Shown: positions 49,901 through 59,307 of the stretch, one piece after another | How positions within the stretch are numbered: position 1 is the stretch's first letter | Layout of the letters: each line of letters begins with the position of its first letter | DNA from: Arenicola marina | Lineage: Eukaryota > Annelida > Polychaeta > Arenicolidae | Length of the DNA stretch: 64,000 bases | Direction: 5' to 3' | Assembly (NCBI GenBank): GCA_964019135.1 | Contig: OZ025260.1 | Coordinates: 12,828,254 to 12,892,253, forward strand | Translations under genes and position numbers: made by a program | Notes under the pieces: generated by a model | Databases searched by the model: none | The model's input: only the letters and a program-made list of their open reading frames with translations | What the model was told of the DNA's origin: nothing

Positions 49901-52900
49901 CATCGTGTCGAATTCAGTGTTCAGCCAGTCCTAGAAGAAAGAACGCCAATTAAAAAGAGTTTGGACAACGCGGCATTGGGAATTGCTGCATTTAAAGGGA
50001 ACCGCCAGCCTGGCCTCTAACACTGCCATACCGATTCGTATAATACCCAATTGTCTATCCTCCAAATTACAGAATTTTTGGTTCTGTCTGTAGCTCCCAA
50101 TACAATTTAGAAGTGACCGCCAGGCACAATTTTGCCGCCTACCCAGGCGGCAGCCCTTTTTGGAGGCGTGTCCGCTATTGACCAATCAGGAGGCGATACT
50201 CTAATTTATTCAAACCGGAAATTGCGCCTATTGTGTGAGCAAAACAAGAGCGTGTGATAATCGCTAATATAAATAGCTGCGATTCTAACTCCAATCATGG
50301 CATTGTTGCAGAGTCAATCGTCGCAAGACGTATATCAATTTGTTTGGATGGTACGTTTCCATAAAACACTAATATCTTGCGCTACTGCGAGGCTTGGAAC
50401 TGCCGATATTCATCTGTGAATCGCGGCCCTGATAGCTCTCTCCGCGAGTTATAACGTAAGACGGCGCCATATGAATAGTCACAATATGCGTCACTGCTCC
50501 CGGCAAAATGGCGCTCTGCTTGACATTCCTGGGGGCGGGTTGCCTTAATTTTTTTCTTCTTACCAGTCGGTCGAAACGAAGCGTTAACACTCGCCAATTT
50601 AATTTTAAGATGTAAACTTTCGGTGCACATCGCGATTAAATTAGGTTGGACACCCGCTTTAACGTAATGTATATACAGAAACAAAATTAAATGATTGTTA
50701 CCTTCAGCCGATTTGGCGCACTACGTTAGGCCAAGGAATCTCGGGGGAAAACGAATGATTTAGATGATATATGCCCCAGATGATATTATATCGCCAAGAC
50801 CGGCACGCTTCGAATCTCGAGTGTTCTACCGGGGCCGGCGCGATAGCTCAGTGGGCTAGAGCGCTCGCATTCGGTGCTCTGGTCATCTGAGAGGCTACCG
50901 GCGCGTGGATCGATGGTTTGAGCACTGCTGTGGCCATGTCTGTGTGGTCGCAGGATAAAGATCCCATGTCTTTCTTCGTGAAGAGTAGGGGGTTACCCCC
51001 GGAGACATGGCTCCACACTCCCTTCCTTCTCCCATTGACGCGATATGACCAAAAGTGGTTAAAGCGTCCTGAATAACCAACCAACCAACCAACCAATCGA
51101 GTGTTCACCAATCGAGCGGACACGGAGGTTCCCCCTATCGAGAAGCAGACTCAGTTTCCCAGCGTTAATGCCGTCTCGCTTGGAGACAGCACACGAATGA
51201 CTGCGACACTGAATACCATCAAATATGCAACCAATTAACACAAGATTAAGACAAATAACACTAATCGGGGTTAATAATAAGCAATAATCCAATTGATGGG
51301 TAGGACACGGTAAATAAATGAGCCAATATCGGGGACAAAAATATGGTTGGTTGGTTGGTTATTCAGGACGCTTTAACCACTTTTGGTCATATCGCGTCAA
51401 TGGGAGAAGGAAGGGAGAGTGGAGCCATGTCCCCGGGGGTAACCCCGTGCTCTTTACGAAGAAAGACATGGGATCTTTATCCTGCGACCACACAGACATG
51501 GCAACAGCAGGGCTCGAACCACCGACCCACGTGCCGTTAGGCTCTCAGGTGACCAGAGCACTGAATGCGAGCGCTCTAGCCCACTGAGCTGTCGCGCCGG
51601 CCCCACAAAATATGAAACAGCTTACTGGTGACGTACCTGTTCGTAAGTGATGAGGCCCCATTTCTTGGACTCCCTCATCAAGTCGTTCCAGAAGGACTGT
51701 AAAGTAAAATACAAAAATAATCTAAAACTTACATGAACATTAGGTGCATCCCCATGCTTACAGATACATCATGACAATTTGACTTGTAATGAAATGTGAG
51801 AGAGAAAACGTTCGGTGGTCTTCAAAAATGCGTAGAAAGGCCAGGAGTTTGGATCTTTCATCGGTATATACAAGAAAGCCGGCTGTTATCTGTAAGCAGG
51901 CGAGTGCTTTAAATATGTCTGGGGCGTTTATTGTAGACTTAATCCGAATAGGAAAGATGTCATTGTGACCACCTTAAGTTGTATGACAATTCGCTATGAG
52001 GTCATCATTTATATGTGCATACGATGCTGGAAACCTCAGCAAACAATATCATATGACATTTAAAGAAAAAGCAAAATTAGTAGTAGCAGAAAGATTGTTC
52101 AAAGCCCTATACGCACCTGATCCACGGGGATAGATTTGTTGTTCATAGGTTCGACAATAAAGTCGTATTTGCCCCCGTTCTGCTTTGCATAGACGGTCTT
52201 GTCAGACCTGAAGCATGGCAGATGGTTGGTTGGATGTATATTCAGGACGCTTTAACCACTTTTTGGTCACATCGCGTAAAGGAGAGAAGGAATGGAAAAT
52301 GGAGCCATGTCCCCGAGGGTCCATATGAGTAAATATGTATAACCTAATTATATCAACCACTACTTATAATATAGTTAGACTACATGTATAAAAGAAGCTA
52401 AAAAATCAGAAATACTATCTGGAGTTTAACTCCCTAAACAGTGCATTTACCAATGTTACATTACAGATACTTACACCCGTTACATCGCATATTGATAACT
52501 GGTGAAGTGATATCTTAAGTCACTGGTGAACCTCAATCCACATTAAACTTGGAGAGAATTGTATTATATGTTCAGGTGATGCGGAATGATATAGTAATAG
52601 TTTGTTATTACCAGAAACGATTGTGCGCTACAACAGGCCATCCGGTCTTGTCCCAAAGATACCTGAGAACAAAATCAGTTCATTTATTTTAAGAAATGCA
52701 ACGTTACTGTTTAAAGCCACTTGTTAACATGAAGGCTTAGCCCAATATCGGAGCGGACGCCGTTGCACCTCTGAGGACACACGCCTCAGATACAGGTGGC
52801 CGAGTGTGAACTCATGACCTGTTGGTCTGCAGCTCACCCCGCTTACCAACTGAGCAGGGGATGTTGCCGTACTTATTTCACGTATTCATAGGAAGAACTC

Positions 52901-55900
52901 TGGCATTCACTTATATGTTACTCATAAGGGGCGAAGCATACAATAGTATGCAGCGGTGTGAGTGAGAGGGCGTTCACATTATGGTAAATACAGTCTGTGG
53001 TGTATACGTCCTAGTGCAGACACAGCACTCGCGTCAACATGCAGACAAATATAGAATATGAAATCAATGAGACGTGTGACGGCGATTTGCCAAGCTCTTT
53101 ACGCTACTTACTTGAGTCCTTGAGGGAAGACCCGCATCATTGAAACCCACTCCGTCACTCCCTTCATGGGTCCCTTGGGGTACCACCAGGAGTCGTACTG
53201 AACATATCTACCACGAAAAGGAGCGTAAAACGTACGTCATTGACGTGTCGTACGTACCACAAGTCATTGAACATCCCCGGCAAAACCAATAATACAATAC
53301 TGCGCATTGCAAGATAATTCATCTCATTACCGTCCATACAGGACCAAGAAGCAGACATATAATGTGACACGAAAACTAACATAATATATATTATCCCTAA
53401 AAAACTGATCACCTTAGTGATGTTGACGGAGACCTTTAGAAGAGACATAATTAAAATGACTGATAATTTCATTTGGAGTGGTTTTTTCTCTCATGGGTAA
53501 GTGGCGCTACTTACTGGTAAGGAATACTCTCTTGGCCAGCATAAGCTTTGACCCCCACTATCGTATCCTGGTAATTTTTGCCATCTTCTGTCTTATAATA
53601 GTAATAGGCACCTGCAACGTTGCAAATAAGATGCATTTGTATGTAAGAAACCTTTCTACACCCCGACCGATTCAGCTTGGCAATATAGAGTAAATACAGT
53701 AAGAGCTATATAGCACCAATAAATGCAGTATACATGCAATAAACGGTGAAGCAAATACAGTATACACGCAATATACAGTAAAGCAAATACCGTATACATG
53801 CAATATACGATAAAGCAAATACAGTATACACGCAATATATGGTAAAGCAAATACAGTATACATGCAATTGATAGCAAATACAGTCTACAATAGTAAAATG
53901 TTTATGATATTGCAGATGACTAAGTTTTATGGCATTCAGACATGCAAATACACTAAATTAGGGACATGATCATATCTTATCATTAGCCCCAACGGATAGT
54001 TTAAAGTTTACAACAGAAACAAGCAATGGGTGAGCCACTAATTAACACCAAGAGACATACGTACAACAGTTACATTGTAATCCTACCATTATCAGTCCAG
54101 TACCCAAGATAATTGTTGGCAAAGTCAGACTTGGTGTAGCTGGTGTCCTTGCCGTAATAGTGCCTCATGGTCCTACCCCACTCTTCCAAAGCCTGGTCAG
54201 TGATGCAATAGTAACCTGATCAGACCTTTATGTATATCATGACCATAGGAGGAGATCGATCAAATGGAAGAGGCATCAAAAAGATGCAGGTGCGTGGTCG
54301 TACGTAATTGGAACGTTCAGCGACATATAACAGAGATATATCTAAGAAATTGGACTACGCTACGCAGTTAGAACATGTATTATATACTGAGTATGAGTCT
54401 CATCAGTCTCAATGCATAAAGTTCACCGGCCACACTGTAGCTGCAGTTGGCCAACTGAATTGATACTCAGAGCCAAATCGATGTCCATGCAAATATCCAG
54501 GAGGAAAATAATTATTTCCACATTTTGTGTAGATTATAGTTGTCAACACTGCACTAATGATTACACTATTATTTTACAAAAGCAATGCCTAACCTTATTC
54601 GTCCCATCTCCAGAATAAAATATCGATGTCCACATGCTGAATCCGGAAGGGATATGATCCACCAGGCCTAGCACACCCCAGGACGCCACCATCTGCCCAT
54701 CCTGCTTAGCGTACTGGGCGGATGACGCCATGAAGTTTGTGAAGGGTGAAATGATCACAGTGTTCTGAGCATCACTATTGAACAACACCAGTGGCCCACT
54801 GTCCAAGCCGGAGACTATCTTGTCCACAGAGTTGCTGCTCCATCTGATGTTAATTATTTCTTTTCAGAGAAATATGTGATGCATAAAAGTACATGAAAAA
54901 TGTCGCTGCACTCTAAGAACAGAAGGCGTTATAAAACTGGGTGCAGAGTGCAAGATAGTAATCTTCTTGTATCACCAAACATCATAAAAGTAAGCTTAAC
55001 ATGTATATATAATCTCAATCTGCGGCGGTTTCTGTAAAACAAGAAATAAAAAATATAACTTTTATGTCACTTCAAATGAAAATAATAAAGGCGACATACT
55101 TTAGCATGACCAATGAAGATAAATGATAATCCTAACATTATAATGAAATTATCAAAATGATCATAAAGAGTCATTGATAAAAATCTATTGTTTTTAAGAA
55201 ATGGATTTTAATTGGGAAGAAATTGGCAACTTACAAGCCCATAGCTTTCCTAGTATCTCCATTCATAATGCCACCAAATGCCAAATAGCCCAGTTCTTCA
55301 TTTCGGTTGATACTTTTTGCATCTTCCACAAAGAAACAAGGAAAGCCGGATGACACAGCATCTCTATCTCCAACACTTGTCTTCTCAAACTCACTAGAAA
55401 AATGCTGAAAAAAGAAATCTATGTAATTTCATGAATAATAATTAAATAATGTATCAAGTGGCTGAAAAAAAGTGCTATAAAGTTATAACTTTCACAGATA
55501 TGTTTTCCTTATTACCGGTAGTTGCACGGTCATATTTGGAAATATTATATAGCAATTACTCCAACTTGAGTAGTATGCTTCACAAAGATAAAAAGTTAGA
55601 GATGCTTCAGCTAACTTATTTACATGGACACATTTGGGAATATAACCATTATATTATATTACATAATATCAGTTGATCAGAAAAGGATTGAGGTATGGTA
55701 TTTTCATACCTTGATTAGTTTATCATATGTACTGGTACCTTTCTCAGTTTGAAACATTCACAGTGATTTGAATTAAAGTAAACAGCCCATGACAAAATTA
55801 CATCCTGGATGCAATATTTCATTAATTATTTATATGGGTATATTACCTGACCAAGGAGAACCAACTGCCTTTCTCTGTATCCTCTAAACTTAACAGTCAC

Positions 55901-56666
55901 TCTGTACTGTGTGCCTAGATGGCTGATCTGGTAATGGAAATGTTCCTCTATGAAGTAGCCCAAGGTATCCCATCCTTGCTCCGATGTGACATTGGCAAGC
56001 ACAAGGCCCTCTTGGGAGGAGAACTTTTTGCCGCCAACAGTAAAGAATGTTGGGGCACTCCGTAGCCAGACTTGATCATTGATGTTGACTGTGTAGGAAC
56101 CCTTGTCATTTACAGTTACAGAGAACTGTTGCGCAGATCTTTGAGAACACTCCACAGCACATATCAGGCCTAAAAGAGCTACAAAATAATTTAGAATACA
56201 TAGCATTAATACTGAGAACACTCCACAGCACATATCAGGCCTAAAAGAGCTACAAAAAAATTTAGAATACATAGCATTAATACTTAATTCCATTAATACC
56301 ACACAGCAAGTTAAAGACATTGAATAATGTGGTCGTCATATAACAAGCCAAAATGGTGGTCATAAATTGCTAGTCACATAATGAAGAGGCATTAACATGT
56401 AAAAGTATTCCATGCACAGTGAAAAGACAGTGCAAAAAGAGCCAGCGAGTGATTAAGAGGCCTGTCATAAAGATAGCCACTATAGGTGGAAGTTGGAAGC
56501 AGAGCTCATTAAGTTGTTAAAACTAGTCTATGGTATTATATGTTATGCAGGGAACAGGGAGAACGGCAACAGAATCGAGAGAACGAACAACCAACAGTCT
56601 AAGTCTTAACTGCTGAATTGATAACTTACTCCAGGAAGTCGCCTGCAGCAGTGTCAGAGATGTCAT
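37923..56666 (-). CDS. Paralogue B: secreted protein of unrecognised family, 17 exons, 762 aa
   Basis: Exons in transcript order: 56666-56630, 56178-55847, 55404-55235, 54843-54594, 54192-54087, 53611-53515, 53207-53112, 52662-52612, 52207-52117, 51696-51637, 49930-49754, 48995-48857, 41894-41786, 41012-40940, 39115-38987, 38636-38497, 38154-37923. All are GT-AG, in phase and free of stops. Homologous to paralogue A over its whole length; ten exons have exactly the same length as in A (170, 106, 97, 96, 51, 91, 139, 109 and 73 nt, and the 60+177 nt pair equals A's 237). Signal peptide at about 1-23 (MTSLTLLQATSW then LLGLICAVEC). Shared motifs are WLRSAPTFF, YVQYDSWWY (about 332-340), GWPVVAHNR, YEQ/DWL (428-433), QYCM (about 469-472), PFKD.FWT and STGPVGP. 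Function unknown; secretion is inferred. The 6.96-kb intron 12 is almost entirely a 100-bp array of its own acceptor. Paralogue A lies downstream on the same strand. Confidence 0.85.
38220..38472 (-). mobile_element. tRNA-derived SINE, second family
   Basis: On the minus strand it begins GAGGGTCTCTCTGGTGTAAT, then GCGCATTAGACAACAG and CAGGTTCGAATCTGTGCCC, which fits a tRNA-like head with a B box. The body contains CCTTCCATACTTCATCGTCC and ends near AGGTGGCCTAAAAACAAC. It lies in intron 16 of paralogue B (38155-38496). Confidence 0.65.
39225..39440 (-). mobile_element. tRNA-derived SINE-like element
   Basis: On the minus strand GCGCCTCTCTGGCTCAGTTG (A-box-like) is followed by GGATTCGAGCCCTGCC (B-box-like). 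The neighbouring TTTAGGCCGCTTTTGTGCAC and GGAAGGATGAATGATGAATG recall bodies seen near 38340 and 50715. It lies in intron 14 of paralogue B, about 110 bp from exon 15. Exact ends are unclear. Confidence 0.5.
41845..48545. repeat. 100-bp minisatellite (about 67 copies) built on the 3' splice site of paralogue B exon 13
   Basis: Nearly perfect 100-bp units. One unit near 46731 has lost a single G (99 bp). On the minus strand each unit reads GGTTCCTTCTACCTGTAATG, then a pyrimidine-rich TTGCTTCCTTTGCCTGATCC, then AG and ACCTGAGCGAGCCATTCCCT through CACGCTGAGCACGG. The last 50 or so bases equal the first codons of exon 13 (LSEPFPALQAVVATLST), and the first part is the end of intron 12. Only the lowest-coordinate copy runs on into GGTCCAGTGGGCCCC and the rest of the exon. 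It fills nearly all of intron 12 (41895-48856). The overlapping 82- and 182-codon open frames are artefacts. Confidence 0.95.
49996..50658. mobile_element. 663-bp piggyBac-like non-autonomous element P2, copy 1
   Basis: TTAA on both sides (49992-49995 and 50659-50662). It starts AGGGAACCGCCAGCCTGG and ends GGACACCCGCT. A second full copy of the same 663-bp length, also flanked by TTAA, is at 62677-63339. Inverted repeats at the ends are very short or absent. A minus-strand open frame of about 100 codons is shared by both copies but resembles no transposase that I know. It lies in intron 10 of paralogue B. Confidence 0.8.
50831..51096 (+). mobile_element. Full-length tRNA-derived SINE (plus orientation)
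   Basis: The head GGGCCGGCGCGATAGCTCAG and following GTGGGCTAGAGCGC is a clear tRNA 5' half with A box; a weak B-box-like stretch (GATGGTTTGAGC) follows. The body has CATGTCTGTGTGGTCGCAGG and CCCATTGACGCGATATGACC, and the tail is a CCAA repeat. A target duplication TCGAGTGTTC flanks it (50817-50826 and 51097-51106). It lies in intron 10 of paralogue B. Confidence 0.85.
51345..51604 (-). mobile_element. Full-length tRNA-derived SINE (minus orientation)
   Basis: Reverse-oriented copy of the SINE at 50831-51096: GGTTGGTTGGTT tail first, GCTCGAACC (B-box region) and the tRNA-like head ending CGCGCCGGCCCC. An imperfect target duplication (ACAAAAATAT and ACAAAATAT) flanks it. With its neighbour it forms an inverted pair about 250 bp apart in intron 10 of paralogue B. 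Confidence 0.85.
52222..52325 (-). mobile_element. Truncated SINE copy
   Basis: TTGGTTGGATGTATATTCAGG, GCTTTAACCACTTTTTGGTC and GGAGCCATGTCCCCGAGGGT match the 3' half of the SINE at 51345. The tRNA-like head is absent. It begins 15 bp beyond exon 9 of paralogue B, on the exon's acceptor side. Confidence 0.75.
52715..52865 (-). mobile_element. SINE-like tRNA-related fragment
   Basis: On the minus strand it reads CCCCTGCTCAGTTGGTAAGC (A-box-like), then ACCAACAGGTCATGAGTTC, a weak B-box-like stretch, and a body related to the sequences near 39350. It lies in intron 7 of paralogue B. Family assignment is loose. Confidence 0.45.
53690..53890. repeat. 32-bp minisatellite, about 6 copies
   Basis: Unit CAAATACAGTATACATGCAA plus TATACAGTAAAG, with scattered changes. 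It lies in intron 5 of paralogue B, about 80 bases upstream of the exon 6 acceptor. No exon-derived part is seen in this unit. Confidence 0.85.
56142..56283. repeat. 71-bp tandem duplication including the exon 2 acceptor of paralogue B
   Basis: Two direct copies, 56142-56212 and 56213-56283, differ at about one base (AAATAATT versus AAAAAATT). Each contains, on the minus strand, a T-rich tract, TTGTAG and the first codons CTCTTTTAGGCCTGATATG. Splicing to the copy next to the exon (exon from 56178) gives the intact protein. Splicing to the other (from 56249) brings an in-frame TAA about 45 nt later. Confidence 0.85.
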
Positions 56667-58260
56667 TTTGCATTTACAACCAAGCCAAAGGCAAAGGCCA
56701 AGGGCCGATACCAGGATAAGTCGATAGCTTGAAAACAAGCAAATACTGAAATAGGCCCTGCTGATCTGTCAGAAGGTCAGTTCCCTGACCTTGAAGTTGA
56801 TGCAATTCACGTATTTATCTATTGTTACTACAGTTTTGCACGGATAGGATGACTGTCACATAATCACGGCCATGAGATAAACCTTGAACGTTGCGGGTAC
56901 ATGGGGTAACAAGAGCCAGTTTGGCGCAGCCTCTTGCGGTGACAGCAGGAGGGAGGCATTATTATTTGAGTAAATGGTGTTACTCTTTCTCCCTTCGTCA
57001 CATTCCGCCAGGGGGCTGGCCTTACAGGTTACACACCAATAGAAACCAGTAATGGCAAAACGCCATTTTCAACCCCATGCGAGTGTGGTCAGGTACAGTT
57101 AGAAACTGGACAAAACCACAACCGGGGTAATTTTCCATGTCTAATTACGCGCTGGAAAACGGTGGCCCGGTAGTCTAAAAGTAAATTTTGATCTTGTGGT
57201 GATCTGCAGCAAGTACATGTGTGGTGTTCGGGTGGGGGTATGGACTCCTGTCCCTGCCCTAACCACGTACCCATCCGGGTCCGCGGATCTTGGCATTTAC
57301 ATTGCAAAACGTTGATTATTTTCAGCGATACATTTTATTTTCTAAATAACAAAACTGGACTGGTCTACACCGTTGTCATTGCTAGACTCCAGTTCACTAC
57401 TCTCCCGTCTGGATCAACCCGGGGAGCCCTGGTCCGATCTCTGGCTCAACCGAGCAAGCCAATCAGGCGGCAGGGGGTGGGGCTCAGTGACCGGTGGCGG
57501 CAGGACCAGCTAGCCGCCGCCACCCCATCCTGCACTTGTCACGCCCGGACACGGGGCGGATTCAGACTTTAGAGGGTGGGGGAGGCTTGAATTTTCCGAT
57601 TACAGGGCATACTACAGGGGCGCGAATCCAGACTTTAGTGGGGGGGGGGGGTTGTTCTCTGAAAACTTTCGACCGGGGGTGTGGGGTGTGCTCTCTGAAA
57701 GACTTGCTACCGCGGGGAGGGGGTGCTCGGAGAAGCCGACTTTAACAGTGTATGTTCAGGTTCCCAAGAGCGGGGGGGGGGGCGGGGGGGTGAAACCCGC
57801 GTAACCCCCCCCCCCCTCCTAGATCTGCCCCTTGGGGGCTTGAATTTCGAGATTACAGTGCATAGGCGGCGGAAGCGGGGTGGGCACTGGCCCTCCAGCA
57901 TTAGGTTAGTGCTCGTGGACAGGTGGACAGCGATAAGCTGCTTTATTCTCGGGGGGCTAACCCTGTCGGTGGGGGGGCTTCTGCGGCTTGAACAGGGCGA
58001 TGGGGGGCTATATATAGCCGCAGTAGCCCCCGCTGGATCCGCCACTGGACACTACACATGTACTCTCGTCATCGTCCCGCTCATCCAGACACTGCAGCCA
58101 AACTGACGCTTAAAAAATCCCGCGCGGCCAGGTTTTGTTGGAGTCGCTCAGGATTGTGGGTAAAAAAATTAACTGGACTACTTAATGTAATTAGGCCGGC
58201 GGACCACCACAAAGCGGACTACTGTGCGAGCGTATCAATACGCGGCAGATACCTATAGCT
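56667..58260. other. 5' flank of paralogue B and GC-rich repeat fragments
   Basis: No exon supported. 57540-58050 is a patchwork of G-runs with repeated GGCTTGAATTTCCGATTACA-like pieces (57588 and 57836), and ends CTGGATCCGCCACTG, the DNA-transposon terminus also seen near 7984 and 15361. The region upstream of 56666 presumably holds the promoter of paralogue B; I see no clear TATA box. Confidence 0.45.
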
Positions 58261-58665
58261 GTCCGAAACCTTACCTGTTACACAAGCGCAAAATCCGTAA
58301 CCGTGTTTGACTATTTTCCCCATATTAATGCATACTTCTATTGTTTCCTCGGAGTCGTGTTTTGCCGCTAAGGACCTGACAATGAGCAGGTCATTATTTT
58401 CTCAGAGCGGGTCATTATAGTTCACAATAAATGACTCCTCGCTCACATACTCCATGCCATCGCCGCCTCCTCGGAGGCAACAATAGAATTAAACATTAAG
58501 CCAGATAAGGAAGGAGTTGCCGGTCCTTATTGGGATCTCACAGCTTTTTCGATCCCAATAAGGACCTACAACTCATTCCTTATTTAATACGGAATTCATA
58601 GTGTCGGAACCTTACTTGTTACACAAGTGCAAAATCGGTAACAGTGTTGGACTATTTTCGCCATA
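58261..58665. repeat. Long hairpin between two 60-bp direct repeats
   Basis: 58505-58537 and 58551-58583 form an inverted repeat of 33 nt with about 3-4 mismatches (ATAAGGAAGGAGTTG and TCCTTATTGGGATC arms) and a 13-nt loop. Direct repeats of about 60 bp flank it at 58261-58320 and 58607-58665 (TTACACAAGCGCAAAATCCG and TTACACAAGTGCAAAATCGG). It may be a small hairpin transposon with its terminal repeats. Confidence 0.6.
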
Positions 58666-58771
58666 GGAAATTATAGAGAGCGTCGATCTTTGTATCGGTT
58701 AGCTACAGGTTGTCAGCAACCAGACAGCGTAAAGAGACACGTCGATATTTTTATTTTTTTTATTGAGATTT

Positions 58772-58905
58772 AATGTTAAAGTTGCATATCGAGCTCTTTC
58801 CCGCCCAAACTAAGCTCAGGCGACATATGTATCAGAATGTGCAGAAAACTCGATTGTTTCATTCTAGAAAGAGCTCCAAATGCAACTTTAAAGTTGCATG
58901 TCGAG
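58772..58905. mobile_element. M1 MITE, internally deleted copy plus a second inverted-repeat end
   Basis: TTAA then AGTTGCATATCGAGCTC, a short interior shared with 11389-11788 (GCAGAAAACTCGATTGTTTC), and the right end AGAGCTCCAAATGCAACTTT. This runs directly into another left end AGTTGCATGTCGAGCTC, suggesting two adjacent insertions or a rearranged copy. Confidence 0.7.
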
Positions 58906-59088
58906 CTCTTTCCTATTTTTGTTCTTTCAAAACATATATTTATTTTTTATTCTCTGATTATTGGGCAATGACCGATTGGCTGTTAACTTTTATTCCATTT
59001 GGTATTCACGTAAATAACTAGTTAAATTTAACTCAAAAAACAACTATTTGTCCATTGACCACGGAGCCAAACATTACGGCATCCAAAG

Positions 59089-59094
59089 TTTATT
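59089..59094 (-). terminator. Poly(A) signal of the METTL7-like gene
   Basis: AATAAA on the minus strand about 215 bases past the stop codon at 59308-59310. It is the first canonical signal downstream. Confidence 0.5.
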
Positions 59095-59307
59095 GCAAGT
59101 TTAAGTCATAAAAGAAGTTCGTTCAGTCATTAACATGATTTATAACTGTAACAGTTACGTTACCGTCAAACCGGCATTTAAAACCATCTCGGTTATTTAA
59201 GAGAAATAAGACGAAATCACAAGTTCCGTGACTCGCCATCGACTGGAACCGCCGTTATCAGACCATATATCAAAGTTTATAATCACCCACTACGTCGCGA
59301 TATGAAA

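Noticed and set aside
50848..51587. Frames of 65-91 codons starting WLVGYSGRFNHF as genes
   Set aside because: They are translations of the SINE body, seen in both SINE copies.
53690..53890. A fourth splice-junction array (32-bp unit)
   Set aside because: The unit does not match exon 6 or its acceptor; it starts about 80 bp away and holds only AT-rich intron sequence.
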